Source: Caprella mutica (lineage: Eukaryota > Arthropoda > Malacostraca > Amphipoda > Caprellidae). Taken from it: a stretch of DNA of 64,000 nucleotides. A program made the translations under genes and the position numbers. This document shows, one piece after another, positions 36,247 to 48,652 of this stretch. The notes below the pieces were generated by a model that was not told where the DNA came from, ran no database searches, and saw only the letters and a list, made by a program, of their open reading frames with translations. Location: NCBI GenBank assembly GCA_947561585.1, contig CANNZV010000853.1, positions 62,001-126,000 of the forward strand. Reading direction: 5' to 3'. Numbering within the stretch: position 1 is the first letter of the stretch; every line of letters begins with the position of its first letter.

Positions 36247-36780
36247 TATTTTCATAATCTCTATATGCGGATAGCAGAGCATGGAGGGCGGAGCTATAGA
36301 ACCAATAAAATTTTAGCATCTCCACCTCATTCATTTATTAGAGACCATACTGAACAGTGTAATAGTGCAATTTCCATAGATAATTTTAAGATTTTAAACT
36401 CTACCTCAAATAGTTCAGACTTAAAAATTTTAGAATCTCTTTACATTTTTAAAAGCAAACCTTCATTAAACTTCCAGAATAGTTCATTCCCTCTTTTAAT
36501 TGTAGATAGCTGATTATTAACATTTTTTATATATATATTTTTTTCTTATTATTATCTTTATTTTATTATTTCCCTTTCACTTTTTAATTTTTGATCATTT
36601 CTTTTATCTCCAATAAATTTTGTATAACTTTTTTAAACTCATTACAGATAGCTACTTTGAAAATGATTCATGTACTGAATCGAAACGTCAGTTTTTATAA
36701 ATTTTGAAATTTTTTACTTTTCAATTTATTAGTTTCATTTGTTGTCATATTTTCTATGTTAAAATATTTCATGCCGTAAA
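36247..36780 (+). mobile_element. Penelope-like element remnant (C-terminal end and 3' UTR)
   Basis: The frame 36265-36513 reads AEHGGRSYRTNK early, then ISIDNFKILN, and ends LESLYIFKSKPSLNFQNSS before the stop. The ...FDNVKIL... and E(A/S)LYI..KP.LN spacing is characteristic of the GIY-YIG endonuclease end of Penelope-like reverse transcriptases. The downstream phrase ATTCATGTACTGAATCGAAA then CGTCAGT, near 36667-36692, resembles 3' UTRs of such elements. Reverse transcriptase itself is absent, so this is a 5'-truncated dead copy. Confidence 0.55.
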
Positions 36781-36821
36781 AATATTATTGCTATTAATTT
36801 CAATTTAAATTAATTATTTAA

Positions 36822-37090
36822 CGTCTGCTTCGAAACGAATGGCTTTTTAGTTGACGTCGAAATTAAATTAAATACAAGGGACAGGAAGAAGTCAGATATT
36901 ACAGCACCAACCACCATGTTGATGCAGCAAAGCTACCTCGTGGATGTGATCATTCACCAAGGAATGAGATGAAAAGCACTGGTGACTTCACTCACGAATA
37001 AAAGAGGAAAATGAAGAGGTGATAGTAGATGAAACAATTATTAGCTCATCTAACACAAAAATCTAAGACTCTGTAGTTAAATAACCTTTT
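36822..37090 (+). mobile_element. Interspersed repeat family A copy
   Basis: Begins TTTAACGTCTGCTTCGAAAC, with AATTAAATACAAGGGAC, a shortened middle (GATGCAGCAAAGCTACC) and GAAAATGAAGAGGTGATAG, ending at CTAACACAAAAATCTAAGAC and GTAGTTAAA. It lies between the inverted arrays. Confidence 0.75.
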
Positions 37091-37434
37091 ATTTGCACTG
37101 ATGTACCAGTTTTAAATTAAAGTAATTTTTACAGGTCATTAAACGTAGAAGACACCTGACTTGTTATATTTCCAATTATAAATATTTTTTAGCATAATCC
37201 TTTCAAATAGAACAAAGATAATTTTATTATTAATTTTTACATTACAAAATATGTTTTATAATAGTTAAGATTATAGGTTTATGAAAAAAACCCTCTCATT
37301 TATCTTTTGAAATGGAAAAGAAAACATTATCAAAAAGTGCTAAGAAAATTTGATGGTTAATTGACAACAAACAGTTTAGATTTATAATATTTTTTATATA
37401 TAAATGGTTCATACAGCGGTAATACATAAATCAC

Positions 37435-37560
37435 ACGGCGATTTGTCCTATAGCGGCGAATTGTCCTAGCGGCGAGTTGTCCTCACAACGAATTGTCCGC
37501 GGCGAATTGTCCTCACGACGAATTGTCCGCGGCGAATTGTTCACGGCGAGTTGTCCGGTC
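37435..37560. repeat. Short-unit array, GGCGAATTGTCC type, right arm
   Basis: About eight units of GGCGAATTGTCC or GGCGAGTTGTCC with linkers TAGC, TCAC and GC. It is the reverse complement in sense of the array at 35935-36040. Confidence 0.85.
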
Positions 37561-37574
37561 ACCGTCGCTATCTA

Positions 37575-37856
37575 GAGTTTCTGTGGGGGAATTGATGGTG
37601 GGAGAAGCGAAGGTGGTGAGGTGTAGCTGGGAGAAGTGAAGACGGGAAAATGTAGATGGTGGTAGTGTAGGTGGGAGAAGTGAAGACGGGGAAATGAAAG
37701 TGAAGGAAATATTGGTAGGGGAAGTGTAGGATGGAAGTGTAGGTGGCGGAAGTGTTGGTGATGGAAGTGTTTTCGAGGGGGAACTGTTGGTGGGGGAACT
37801 GTTGATGGGGAACTGTTGGTGGGGGAACTGTATTAACAATCATATATTGTTAATAC
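37575..37856. repeat. G-rich degenerate minisatellite ending in an 11-bp hairpin
   Basis: Units vary around GGGGAACTGTTGGTG and GGGAGAAGTGAAGACG, with strong strand asymmetry (G-rich on plus). It gives two long but meaningless minus-strand frames rich in P, S and T. It ends in a perfect hairpin at 37830-37856, stem GTATTAACAAT, loop CATAT. Confidence 0.8.
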
Positions 37857-40800
37857 GCAGAACTTATATCTTTACTTAATCTTTCAATTTCTATAACTTT
37901 GATAATCATTTAATCAGGCATAATCTTATAATCTTAACTATTCACTAAGAGGAAATGCTATTTAAATTTATGACCATGTTATTCTCGCTAGGCGCTCGAA
38001 TATAATTATAAACGAATAGCTTTGATGTAAGCCGCTAATATAACTTGTAACCTCAGAACATAACTTGTAACTCAGAATATAACTTTATAAATTTGTACTC
38101 AGTTACATAATTTCATGAACTTTGTAACTCAGTTATATAACTTTGAAATATGGAGCATTACGGAGTTCTTTTCCTATAGATAGAATTGAAATTATTACTC
38201 ACTCAATTAATTTAAAGGGAATTAAGTAAGTATTTCGATTATTCTAATTGAAATACTTAATTAATAGTTAGGAACTTATGACATTTCTGATCATGTATTA
38301 AGTTAACAATACATTCTGAAATAGTATGGTTAAATTGGATTATTATTAGAAAATCAGGTTTCACTTAAGACCTCTCGGCGTAAAACTATTCGATGTATAT
38401 TCTATTGCTATAGAAAGCCATTACCACTAGCGGGTTAAATTCGAATAATGCATTGTGTGTTTCTTCTATCTGCAGTGAGTAGAAAAACATCTTTGGAAAG
38501 TACTATCAGTACCTTAACAGAAGTGCATTCACTCACTGGAAGGTTGAGCCTTGCTCGCAACCTTTATAAACTGCTGATATCTAACAGACTCGTTGATAGT
38601 TCGTGATACACTCCTGAAGACTTGTTGGTCGGACCAAGTCCAGTCGGACTTGACCAAGCCAAGAGGGCGCTGTGAGATGGCTACTCAAACTCTTGTTCAT
38701 TTAAAACTTGTGTTGTGTTTATTTTAAAGACTTGTGTGTAAGTTTTAGAACTTTGTACTATTCCAACTTAAATATTATTACAGTCATTCGAACCTGTATG
38801 CGTTTCATTTTTTTCCTAAATCTTTAACGTTTATACATTATTTGTCAGTTTAATAGAATTCAATCAATTACCTCCAAGTCTCTTCAAGTTTAGAATCAAA
38901 CTTATAAAAGTTAAAAGAACCCGGAGACTTAAATTGCTCTATGGGATAAGTTCATTATTTTGCTACACCTACTTAGAAAATAGGTGAAAATTAACTATCA
39001 GTCCCATATCAATAAGGGCAATTTAACAAAAAGAGGCAGATAATAAGAAGAAAGGGAACGGCAACTGACAGAAAAAGGAAACTACAACTGGCAAGAAAAG
39101 GCAGTAAACAGAATTAAAACACAGATCTACGATCTACTCTACCATCTGGTAAACAGGCAGCTCAACAAACTGAGAGGCAAACTAGGTGACGTTTAGTTAA
39201 TATATTGTGAAGAATTTTGTGACTGGAATATAATAATGTCTACTTATTTTTTTTTGTATTGTGTATTTCTAAATATTTATATTATCTTTATTAATCTTTA
39301 CTAATTACTGATCTAACAGTGTATATTGAAGGGTTTTCGTTTTGATAAAGTAATATTTATTAAAGAATGGCTTCACCAAAATACGACACAAATAGTTACA
39401 ATTTGCCGCGAATGTTCCTAGTTAATTAGAGTGCAGCTATGTCACTACATTTTTGGGGAATAATATATTTGGATCGTAGCCTCAAATAGTGCAAGTAGTA
39501 AAAAGTAAGATGACATGACAATTTTAATCAATGTGTATCATTTAAAGGTAATAAGCTTTTAACAGATGTAATAAAATCTGGGAATATATTAATTGCACAC
39601 AGAATATTTTAGATGAGTTGGGATAGTGAAAACTATTTACATTTTGATAGGCTAAAAGTACCATGTATTTCAGTACTTTTATGGCTTAAATATCTGACTG
39701 AGAACGACATTTAAATCTAATTTATTTTGCATAAATATTCTATAAGTAAATCCTATAAAACTCATAGAACGTATGTTTCAGAAAGTGAAAGTTGTATAAA
39801 TGCGCGAAGATTGCAAAAGCTCTGGGAAGAAATAGAAGAAATATTATAAATGCTCGTGGAAAGCACGTTATATAACAAAATAACGGTTGTTGGCCTATAG
39901 AAAGCTAAGTATAATTATAAAAAAAAATTCCGAAAATAGTATATAAGAGTTTTCGAAGAAGGAGAGAGAGAAAGTTCGAATGACGAGAACGAACTTAAAA
40001 ATACTATTTTTTGAAAGTATGAAGTGGAAAACATTAGAACAATGTTTAAATTAGCTAATATAATTGCAAATATATTAGTCACCGTAGAAAACGGTGGGGA
40101 TAAAGATTAGAAACCATGAATATGTGCATACGTCTTTAAGGAAAGTTAATGAATTGTTAGAGATTTTATAAACTCTAGTATTATTCACTTTTTTCGTACC
40201 TAAGTTTCAGGATATTATTGGCAGACAAATCACTCAAATTTATTGCATGGAGAAATATTGTTGCTTATTTTGACATCTGTAAAGATATTAGATTTAATAC
40301 AAAAAATAATAATAATGTGAAAATTTAAATAGTTGTAGTGAACAAAATAAGGTGTAAAGTTTAAACTAAGAGACGGCAAAAATGTAGCTGATAGCTAAAA
40401 AATAAACATTAAATTTAAACTTTAACATCCTAAAAACTGAAATTTTTAATGAAAGCAATTTTTAGGGGAAAACACTATGGAATTAATTTCAAACTATTAG
40501 AAAGAATATTAAAACTGAATCATTTAAAGCATAAGGAATATCATAAAACTAGTAGCAACCTAGCCACAACCCTACTAGACTGAGAAATAACTTTAACTAA
40601 AATAAAATTACAGAGACACACATTAGCTCCTGTTCCAATACTTTAAGAAGTTCTATAAAGAAAGTTATATACTTTTAAAAAATTACTAGACACAAACAAA
40701 TAGTATACGTTGGAACTGCGGCAACATGTATAGAATATTCAAAGTGGCTTGAAAGAAAGCGAAAGTAATAACTAGTAACCTGTATACTCATAAATAGAGA

Positions 40801-41260
40801 TACAGATGGAATCTGTAAGTGTATATTCACAGATAAGGAGAATAAAATATTCAAAGTAGATGATAAATTAAATGGGTCTTATAACCTGTGAATTTGTTTC
40901 TGTAATTATAACCAAAGGTAAATTTGGTAAAGTAACGATATACCCATATTTTTTTAGTACTGGAATGGAAGTAATTAACCCATTCTTGTATTTCATTATT
41001 TTGCATATTTTAATGAAATGATATTTATTGTTTGTGGCTTATAAAGCAATAACGTCAATAAAAATCTTTGGAAATTATAAATTACGATGTTATATTTAGT
41101 AGGTAATATCATGAGAAGTAATATCATGAGAAATTGATATCATAAAAACGGTTATATCATATAGAAATATACCGAAAGTACAGTCACGGATGTGAATAGC
41201 TGACTAGGGTCAAAACAACCTTTAAGTCAATGAAAGTTAAAAAAAAATTGTTGTGATATT
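37857..41260. other. Long stretch without a supported gene
   Basis: Small degenerate repeats of TAACTTGTAACTCAG occur at about 38038-38150. A block near 38560-38790 has a TATAAA word and could be LTR-like, but no second LTR was found. Otherwise unrecognised AT-rich DNA. Confidence 0.45.
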
Positions 41261-41263
41261 ATA

Positions 41264-41515
41264 AGATATAGACGAGGTTTCAGGTAAAACCGCAAATACC
41301 TAAGATGTGCACGTAATGTATGTACATATGTGACGAAATCATACCTAATATTCAGGGATGAAGTCAATAATAATTATGATGTTAATTCATATTTATAAAA
41401 TATAAAGGAGGTTTCAGGTAAACCGCAAATACCTATGATATGCACGTACCGTTCATATGTGATGAAATCATACCTAATTTTCATGGATGAAGTCAATCGA
41501 TAATTATGATGTTAA
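41264..41515 (+). repeat. Tandem duplication of about 130 bp, two copies
   Basis: GAGGTTTCAGGTAAAACCGC begins the first copy. GGAGGTTTCAGGTAAACCGC begins the second, near 41406. Both continue through ATGTGCACGTA or ATATGCACGTA, AAATCATACCTAAT and GATGAAGTCAAT to TAATTATGATGTTAA. Confidence 0.85.
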
Positions 41516-41631
41516 ATAATAATTTTTGAAGGAAAGGTTACCCGCTTATTCAAATAGTAATAATCGCAGTGGTTAAAAAAGAACCCGTCGATCGTTTCAT
41601 TAATTTAAGATAATCTAGTCAAATAAAAGAT

Positions 41632-41932
41632 ACATATAACGTAAATATGATATAACGTAAATATGATATAACGTAAATATGATATAACGTAAATATGATA
41701 TAACGTAAATATGATATAACGTAAATATGATATAACGTAAATATGATATAACGTAAATATGATATAACGTAAATATGATATAACGTAAATATGATATAAC
41801 GTAAATATGATATAACGTAAATATGATATAACGTAAATATGATATAACGTAAATATGATATAACGTAAATATGATATAACGTAAATATGATGTAACGTAA
41901 ATATGATATAACGTAAATATGTTATAACGAAA
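41632..41932. repeat. 16-bp minisatellite, about 18 copies
   Basis: The unit is GTAAATATGATATAAC, nearly invariant (one GATGTAAC and one GTTATAAC near the right end). No coding potential. Confidence 0.96.
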
Positions 41933-43060
41933 GAATGAAACTCAGATGTATGACTCAGTATAAAAAGAGTGAAACAGTTTGGAATGATATATAGATATAT
42001 GTATATCTTGAATATTTTAAATGACTATTTTGATATTAATATATTATATTAAATATTTTTGAAGCAATTTAAAGCTACCTAGAGGTTAATGTAGAGATGC
42101 GTTGTGTAAACAAAGAAATTGTACTCTGTCCCTAATACAATCATTTCTTTGTTTCTTCTTCTTTTAGTATTTTCTAAGAAAGGTTTTATTTTTTAATCTA
42201 TATCATGTATTTGATTTTTCACTGTAATATTTATATACTGATAAATTTTATGTATTTTTCTAATGAAAAAACTTTATTTTGGTTTTGTATACTGAGTAAA
42301 ATTAATGTTTCCTTAACTCCTATTAACTGAGACTGAACGTCGTTTTTTATAAATCAAAATGTTATTACTGACTAAAGTCATTAAATTCAGTAAATGACTG
42401 GCAGTTTTCCGCTTCGGCAGTTTTCCGCCTGGCAGTTTTCCGGACACCTAATTGACATAGGTGGTTAATAACAAAATCCTTCTCCAATCACTATTCAATA
42501 GATAGATATCAAATCTTGTTAATATAGAATATAGATCAAGATTTGCCAATCAGAAATTGTTGTAGGTGTGATTATCGTAATGATATATTTGCTAAAGCAT
42601 ATTTTCCTGGTACAATGCGTGTTAAAAATATGTCCTAATTTTAGTTCTGTCCGTAACTTTACAGACAAATTTCACTAAATTCGTTTAGTGTAAGCAACCA
42701 TCATTTCGGATTTATCAAACGTGTAACGTTTAAGGCTTCTGGAAACACTGCATAAAACTTAGCCAAAGGTACAAAGTTTCTCATATAGTTGAACTTTGGC
42801 ATTGGTATAATTAGTACCCACTAGTCCACTTTTTCAAGTTCTTGCCATTCGATCAATGCTGCTCTAGTACACGTGAGTGTGCTGTACCCAAAAAATATAA
42901 TAATAATAATAACTTTAATAATAGGAAGACTAATATGAAACACCACACTGAACTCGAAACAAGGACATAATTTAACTGCAGTACAGTGCGTGTCATATTT
43001 AAGAATGATCAGATTAACATATAGAGTATGTCTATAAAACTCACTTTTATAAATTCAAAC
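41933..43060. other. AT-rich stretch; short TTTTCCG array at 42405-42450
   Basis: Three copies of GGCAGTTTTCCG with linkers CTTC and CCT form a very short member of the short-unit array class. Nothing else is supported. Confidence 0.45.
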
Positions 43061-43069
43061 ACTGTGATT

Positions 43070-43140
43070 AAATTGATCATTCGATCACAATTGATCGTCC
43101 GAGCAACTGTTTTTCAAGCAATTGTTTTTTGAGTAATAGC
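43070..43140. repeat. Short array of CAATTGATCG / CAATTGTTTTT words
   Basis: About five degenerate units (ATTGATCATTCGATCA, CAATTGATCGTCCGAGC, AACTGTTTTTCAAGC, AATTGTTTTTTGAG). They relate to the GATCGAA and GCTCGAA arrays at 1137 and 3758, mostly in reverse orientation. Confidence 0.55.
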
Positions 43141-43269
43141 CATTAAACCAATGTTTTTGATAAATTCATCTAGAACAGTTGAGACTATATTTTCTTTTAT
43201 TGACACTGACTCCGAGTAAATTGAAGTGTATTTCTAATGCTGAGTACGTGAAATTTTTCTTTCAATTAT

Positions 43270-43335
43270 AGGGTAAGTTCCGAGTTATCGGCGTTTGCAC
43301 TTTTCTCGATAGTGTACGGAAAGAGTATATCATAG
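43270..43335. mobile_element. MITE family 1, single end
   Basis: ATAGGGTAAGTTCCGAGTTA followed by TCGGCG matches the family 1 arm. A matching opposite arm was not found. Another lone, more degraded end (ATAGGGTATATATACAAATT then ATCGGACAG) is at about 46961. Confidence 0.5.
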
Positions 43336-43801
43336 TTGTTCCACCCAAAAGACCGTCCAAAAGTACTTCAAAAAAAAATTATTTTGCCTTATCAGGTGAT
43401 CCTGTATGAAGATAGTGAGGAAACAATTATTTCATTCATATAGAGAGATTGTTTTTTCGATTTCAACTAGCTGTGTTTTAAGAAAATAGTTTAAGTTATG
43501 GTTTAGTTATTGTTCAAACAATAAGCTATAGGAACTTGAACTATTCGTGTGAAACATTTTTTTTACCTTCTGTTTATAAGTACCCAACATTGGTTTTACG
43601 AAATTATAGGTAGTCACAGTCTAGAGTGCTCTATGAAAACTTACAATTCACTGTTTAGTGTACAATTTATTTTCAATTTTACATATTTAAGTTTACAGAT
43701 GGTTTACCACTATTCCCGTACCATGTGAATCGATGATTCAAACATTCCCGTTTCTTGTATTTTTATGATCTAAGTATTCCTTATCTTTGAGAATTGATCA
43801 T

Positions 43802-44038
43802 CTAGGGTCACGCAGGTAAATTGCGGCCCTTTAATTTTTAATTGCGGCCCTCTCAAGAGAGTCTCTAAAACAATCTGAACCGAAATTACATTAAAATGTT
43901 GCATAGCTATCAAAATCAGCGCAGTGCATGCTATAATTTATTACTTTATGTTTTTAACGAGTGTTTTGAAAATATGACGTTTCTAATGTTAGAGACCGCA
44001 GTTAGTTAGTAGGCCGCAATTTATCTGCTTGACCCTAG
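43802..44038. mobile_element. 237-bp MITE family 2
   Basis: The left end CTAGGGTCACGCAGGTAAAT then TGCGGCC matches the reverse complement of the right end, CTAGGGTCAAGCAGATAAAT then TGCGGCC, with about two or three changes in 27. A second copy is at 50123-50425. Confidence 0.88.
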
Positions 44039-44351
44039 TTAAAAGATTTGTGGCTAATTAAGTTTGCTAAATCCTGTACTTCTACTAGCTACTACTTCTC
44101 CGGAAAAATTGTGGTGACTTCCCTGCGTAGCTAGAGCAGGGCTAATTCCTACAAAATTAGATATTTTGTCTTTTTTTACTTTAGATTAAGGCAGTATTAC
44201 GTCATATTCAATGTAATTACATGGAGTTCTTTATCAATTAATTTCAAAATCGTCTGTGTCAAATGCATCACACGCATATCACTTCCCTTGACTATAAGAA
44301 AGATGACACAGTAATTATTATTTAACTTGTAATTTCTATCATAATTTTTTC

Positions 44352-44789
44352 GGTGCTAGTTTGGTATGCGATCGGAGAGTCATTTACTAGTTTGGTAGGT
44401 GATCTGGTTAGAATTTATTACCAAATATAAAGGATACAGGTGTATGAGATATATAATATATTATTTCCTTAAATAATTATATACCATATACATATGCAAA
44501 AATTTAGTATTTAAATGCTTTAAAAAATATCCTTGTATAAACTACATCCTACAAAAAATATAATGAATATAACGTAAAATAGGCAGTTATTATATGAATA
44601 TATAGGCTAGCACGCTATAATGATTTTTAATTTAATTTTTTTTAAATTTAGACAAGGTATCAGACAATATATATCTCGTCTACATTGTTTGTTTTGTATC
44701 ACAGATACTTAACAGAAAAATTATCATATTAAAAGATAATGCATTATCAGATCACATAAACTTTCCAGATCGCATACCAAACTAGCACC
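44352..44789. mobile_element. 438-bp DNA transposon with perfect inverted repeats and 8-bp target duplication
   Basis: The left end GGTGCTAGTTTGGTATGCGA then TC is exactly mirrored at the right end, GATCGCATACCAAACTAGCA then CC (22 of 22). ATTTTTTC flanks both sides (44344-44351 and 44790-44797). Internally ACTAGTTTGGTAGGTGATC repeats the terminus. It has no ORF. Identical ends and an intact duplication suggest recent activity of an autonomous partner elsewhere. The superfamily is unassigned; an 8-bp duplication allows hAT-like. Confidence 0.93.
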
Positions 44790-44799
44790 ATTTTTTCTT

Positions 44800-45730
44800 A
44801 TAAGATCGAAGAAATGGAACTGTCCAATAATTCTACCCTACTCACAGTGTTAGGTTACTCGTTCATCCTTTCGTTCAAAGAGATAGGCACAATAAGTGTA
44901 AAAATGTTTCCCTAACGATAAATCATGCTGAAATTCAGGCACTGGAACTCCTATTTGGAAATAATTGATAGAAATAGTTTCTGAAAAAAACTAATTTATT
45001 GGTATTTTATTAATTATTATATATTGTTTTATTTATTAAATAATATCAGTTATTTAATTATTAAAAACATAAATATGAATCAGAGATATTATCATTGTAC
45101 AAATAAATCCAAAAAAACTAATTTTTGTCTTATTTTTATAAGAAATGTTTTATGATTCGGAATAATTTTTTCATAGTAAAATGAAAATAAAATACAGATT
45201 AACTATTTGTTGTAATAAAATATTCCAAAGAAATTTGATTGTATTGAGTATATCGATAATTTTTTTAATAATAATTTGAATAATAAATAATATAAAAAAT
45301 GTTTTAGAATGATGAATTATAGCTATAGCTGCCACAATATATTACTGAAGCTGTAACAAAGTAACTGCAACTACGCAGAAGAACAACTGAATAGATCGAC
45401 AGTACTAATGTAACTGTGAAACCTTATCAAGATTTGTGTTCATTATTTCGCATTCACTCTTATTATTCGACAATGTGGCAATTACGAAAAACTTCTCATA
45501 GGTTAATTGTATCGCTGAAAAAGTTTGCACATCAGAAAATAATCAAATTATCGCCTTCTAGAATAGAAATAAGACTGTTCCCGATTTACTTCTCACAAAT
45601 TTCTAAAAGTTGTATATAGTTTTACGATAACCAAAGGTATCATCACGATAGCTCACGTTGGATTTGTTTCTTTATCACCATGACGATTTATATACTATGT
45701 ACAACACCTATTAGCATAATCATATTTGTA
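44800..45730. other. AT-rich stretch, nothing recognised
   Basis: No supported gene or repeat boundary. A 67-codon plus frame at 45416-45619 has no recognisable domain. Confidence 0.45.
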
Positions 45731-46229
45731 TTGCAAACAATATTTTTCAATTAGAAAATTGCAAACAATATTTTTCAATTAGAAAATTGCAAACAATATT
45801 ATTCAATTAGAAAATTGCAAACAATATTTTTCAATTAGAAAATTGCAAACAATATTATTCAATTAGAAAATTGCAAACAATATTATTCAATTAGAAAATT
45901 GCAAACAATATTTTTCAATTAGAAAATTGCAAACAATATTATTCAATTAGAAAATTGCAAACAATATTATTCAATTAGAAAATTGCAAACAATATTTTTC
46001 AATTAGAAAATTGCAAACAATATTTTTCAATTAGAAAATTGCAAACAATATTATTCAATTAGAAAATTGCAAACAATATTTTTCAATTAGAAAATTGCAA
46101 ACAATATTTTTCAATTAGAAAATTGCAAACAATATTATTCAATTAGAAAATTGCAAACAATATTATTCAATTAGAAAATTGCAAACAATATTTCTCAATT
46201 AGAAAATTGCAAACAATATTTTTCAATTA
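45731..46229. repeat. 28-bp satellite, about 18 copies
   Basis: The unit is TTGCAAACAATATTTTTCAA followed by TTAGAAAA. One position toggles between ATTTTTC and ATTATTC along the array, with one ATTTCTC. The unit contains complementary halves (TTGAAAAATATTG against CAATATTTTTCAA), so single units can form short hairpins. Confidence 0.96.
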
Positions 46230-47270
46230 TTTCCTTTTTAATACCATATCCAAATTGTGAGAATTTATAAGGAAAGTTTCATGGTGTTCAACTTTTTAAA
46301 CTTTGACTTTCATAATGTTGGTGTGATAAGAATTTGGTTGGTTTTAAAACTATCTCAAGATTTTAAAATCACATTCACTATTGTATTATTCGTATTCATG
46401 TTGCAATTAAATATGAATATTGGAAAAATGAATGGTTTGCCATGTTGTAACATTATCATTTTTCTCTATAAGCACCTCTTTTTAAATATAAAGGAATCTT
46501 AGAACAGAATGTAATTACAATTTGGAAATAATAAGATAATAATATCAACGAAATAAATAAAATACATAAAAAAATAAAGAAAAAAAATCGAAGAGAATTA
46601 AATAACGAAACAAATATTTAAATACAAGTATAGGGCATATCATATATAAGTATCGAAATAAAATTGAAGATTAAATTAAATGAAAACCTAAATTCAGCAA
46701 TAATTCATAATTTATCAATAATCGGTTTTAAAACTTTTCGTCGTACGAAAATTTGCAGAAGGAAAGTTATCTGCAAGAAAATTCGAGGATTGGGATCAAC
46801 ACCACGGGATATATTGCTTAAAAAATTGCCAATTCATTTTTTTTATTATACGTAGCAAAATAAGAGTTATCAACGATTATTTTTATTTGCCTTTAGCAAC
46901 AATGTATAAGGTTATAAAAATTAAATTCAACCTCATTCCATTAAAATAGTGTAATGATGATATAGGGTATATATACAAATTATCGGACAGCTCCATATTT
47001 TCGATCATCTAAACAAATATATACATAGCATATGCATTTAAATTTGAATTCATGATTTTAATCGAAACCAGTTAAATACCTTTCCAAAGATGTATCATGA
47101 TTGAAATCAGCAATGCAATACATATTTATTTATTTTGAAGTAAACTTATAATAAAATCGAAATTATTCTGTTTTTTTTTTTATATAAAAATGTTATTGTT
47201 TGCAATCGTGTGTGATGTTAGTCTATAGTCAAGTATAATTTTTGTGATGATCACTTACTATGCACGAGTT
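46230..47270. other. AT-rich stretch, nothing supported
   Basis: Contains only short frames (81 codons at 46257-46502, 63 at 46664-46855) without recognisable domains, and a lone degraded MITE family 1 end near 46961. Confidence 0.45.
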
Positions 47271-47435
47271 TTCTTGAGTCGAGAGTCATAGAAATTTATT
47301 GCAGAGAAATTACACGAGGCGAATTTTCTTGAGGTGAAAATTTCGTTCAACTAAATTTTCGCGCATCGAATTTTCTTGTGGCGAACTCTCCTACGACGAA
47401 TTTTCCTTCGGCGGCGAAATTTCCAAACACGGTAT
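47270..47435. repeat. Short-unit array, GCGAATTTTCTT type
   Basis: About eight degenerate units around GGCGAATTTTCTTG or ACGAATTTTCCT with 4-6 bp linkers. It is the same style of array as GGCGAATTGTCC at 37435, with a different core. Confidence 0.7.
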
Positions 47436-48029
47436 TTCGAGCTCCCCATTCTATTTAATGCACTTTTTTGATCTATTAGAATTATCCCCTACTCTTCAAG
47501 TGCTCTTTGTCGTCTATACTATAATTATTACTGACTGTTGCGAACAGAATAAGGATTTGGACTTCGAACTTGGACTTCAGCGAATAGATAGTATTTATGT
47601 GCGGATAAAAAAAATGAAATTATATTCTTTATTCGCCTACTATCAAATGTTATTGATTTAAATTTACTCCTTAATGTTGATGACTGATGTTTAAAAATCA
47701 CATTTAATGTTTGGTATAAAAGTTAGACAACAAACTTAAGCAATAATATTCAATAAATGTTCTCTGTCCGAAAGTTATAGGTTATAATTGCGTAGTATAT
47801 GTTGACCTGTGCTTTAGCCGAATGATTGCTCGTTAAATCGTTGTATAGCTTATTCTATCTATACACACACAGAGAAAGGATTAGTTGAATCAAATCATAT
47901 TTGATTTGTTTTGACTACACTTTATGGTTTATCTGTGCGCCTACCTACGTGGTGAGTTGCAGGTATTATTTAAAATGAGTTAAATTGACGTTGGTTAAAA
48001 CAACACATATGTGAGTTGATTATTTTTAA

Positions 48030-48652
48030 TTCCCGAAGGTCACAACAACTACCTGTGATAGTCAGAACTACTCATGATGGTTGAACCAATTATATGTAAT
48101 GGTTATAACAACTGCAGAACAAGGTTACATCAACTACTTGTGTATGTTTCTCCAATCACTCCTATGTGTTATACCAACTACTCGTGTAGGTTTTATCAAC
48201 TGCTTGTGTAGGTTATATCAACTACTCGTGTAGGTTATATCAACTACTCGTGTTGGTTATATCAACTACTCGTGTAGGTTACATCAACTACTCGTGTAGG
48301 TTACATCAACTATTCGTGTAGGTTATACCAACTACTCGTGTAGGTTATATCAAGTACTCGTGTTGGTTATATCAACTACTCGTGTAGGTTACATCAACTT
48401 TTCGTGTAGGTTATACCAACTACTCGTGTAGGTTATACCAACTACTCGTGTAGGTTATATCAACTACTCGTGTTGGTTATATCAACTACTCGTGTAGGTT
48501 ACATCAACTATTCGTGTAGGTTATATCAACTACTCGTGTAGGTTACATCAACTATTCGTGTAGGTTATATCAACTACTCGTGTAGGTTATATCAACATCT
48601 CGTGTTGGTTATATCAACATCTCGTGTTGGTTATATCAACTACTAGTAAACT
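48030..48652. repeat. 22-bp minisatellite, about 24 clear copies
   Basis: The consensus unit is AACTACTCGTGTAGGTTATA followed by TC. Alternatives are TTACATC, TTATACC and GTTGGTTAT, and the units are degenerate before about 48150. Two further diverged units (TATCAACTATTAGTGTAGG) reappear at about 48810, so a roughly 155-bp foreign block (48655-48808, GC-richer) interrupts the array. Confidence 0.9.

Noticed and set aside
37513..37843. Two minus-strand frames of about 100 codons rich in P, S, T
   Set aside because: Compositional product of the G-rich minisatellite, overlapping in two frames.
37857..38790. Possible solo LTR (TGTTAATACG ... ATTATTACA with a TATAAA word)
   Set aside because: No second LTR, no primer-binding site, no target duplication that could be verified.
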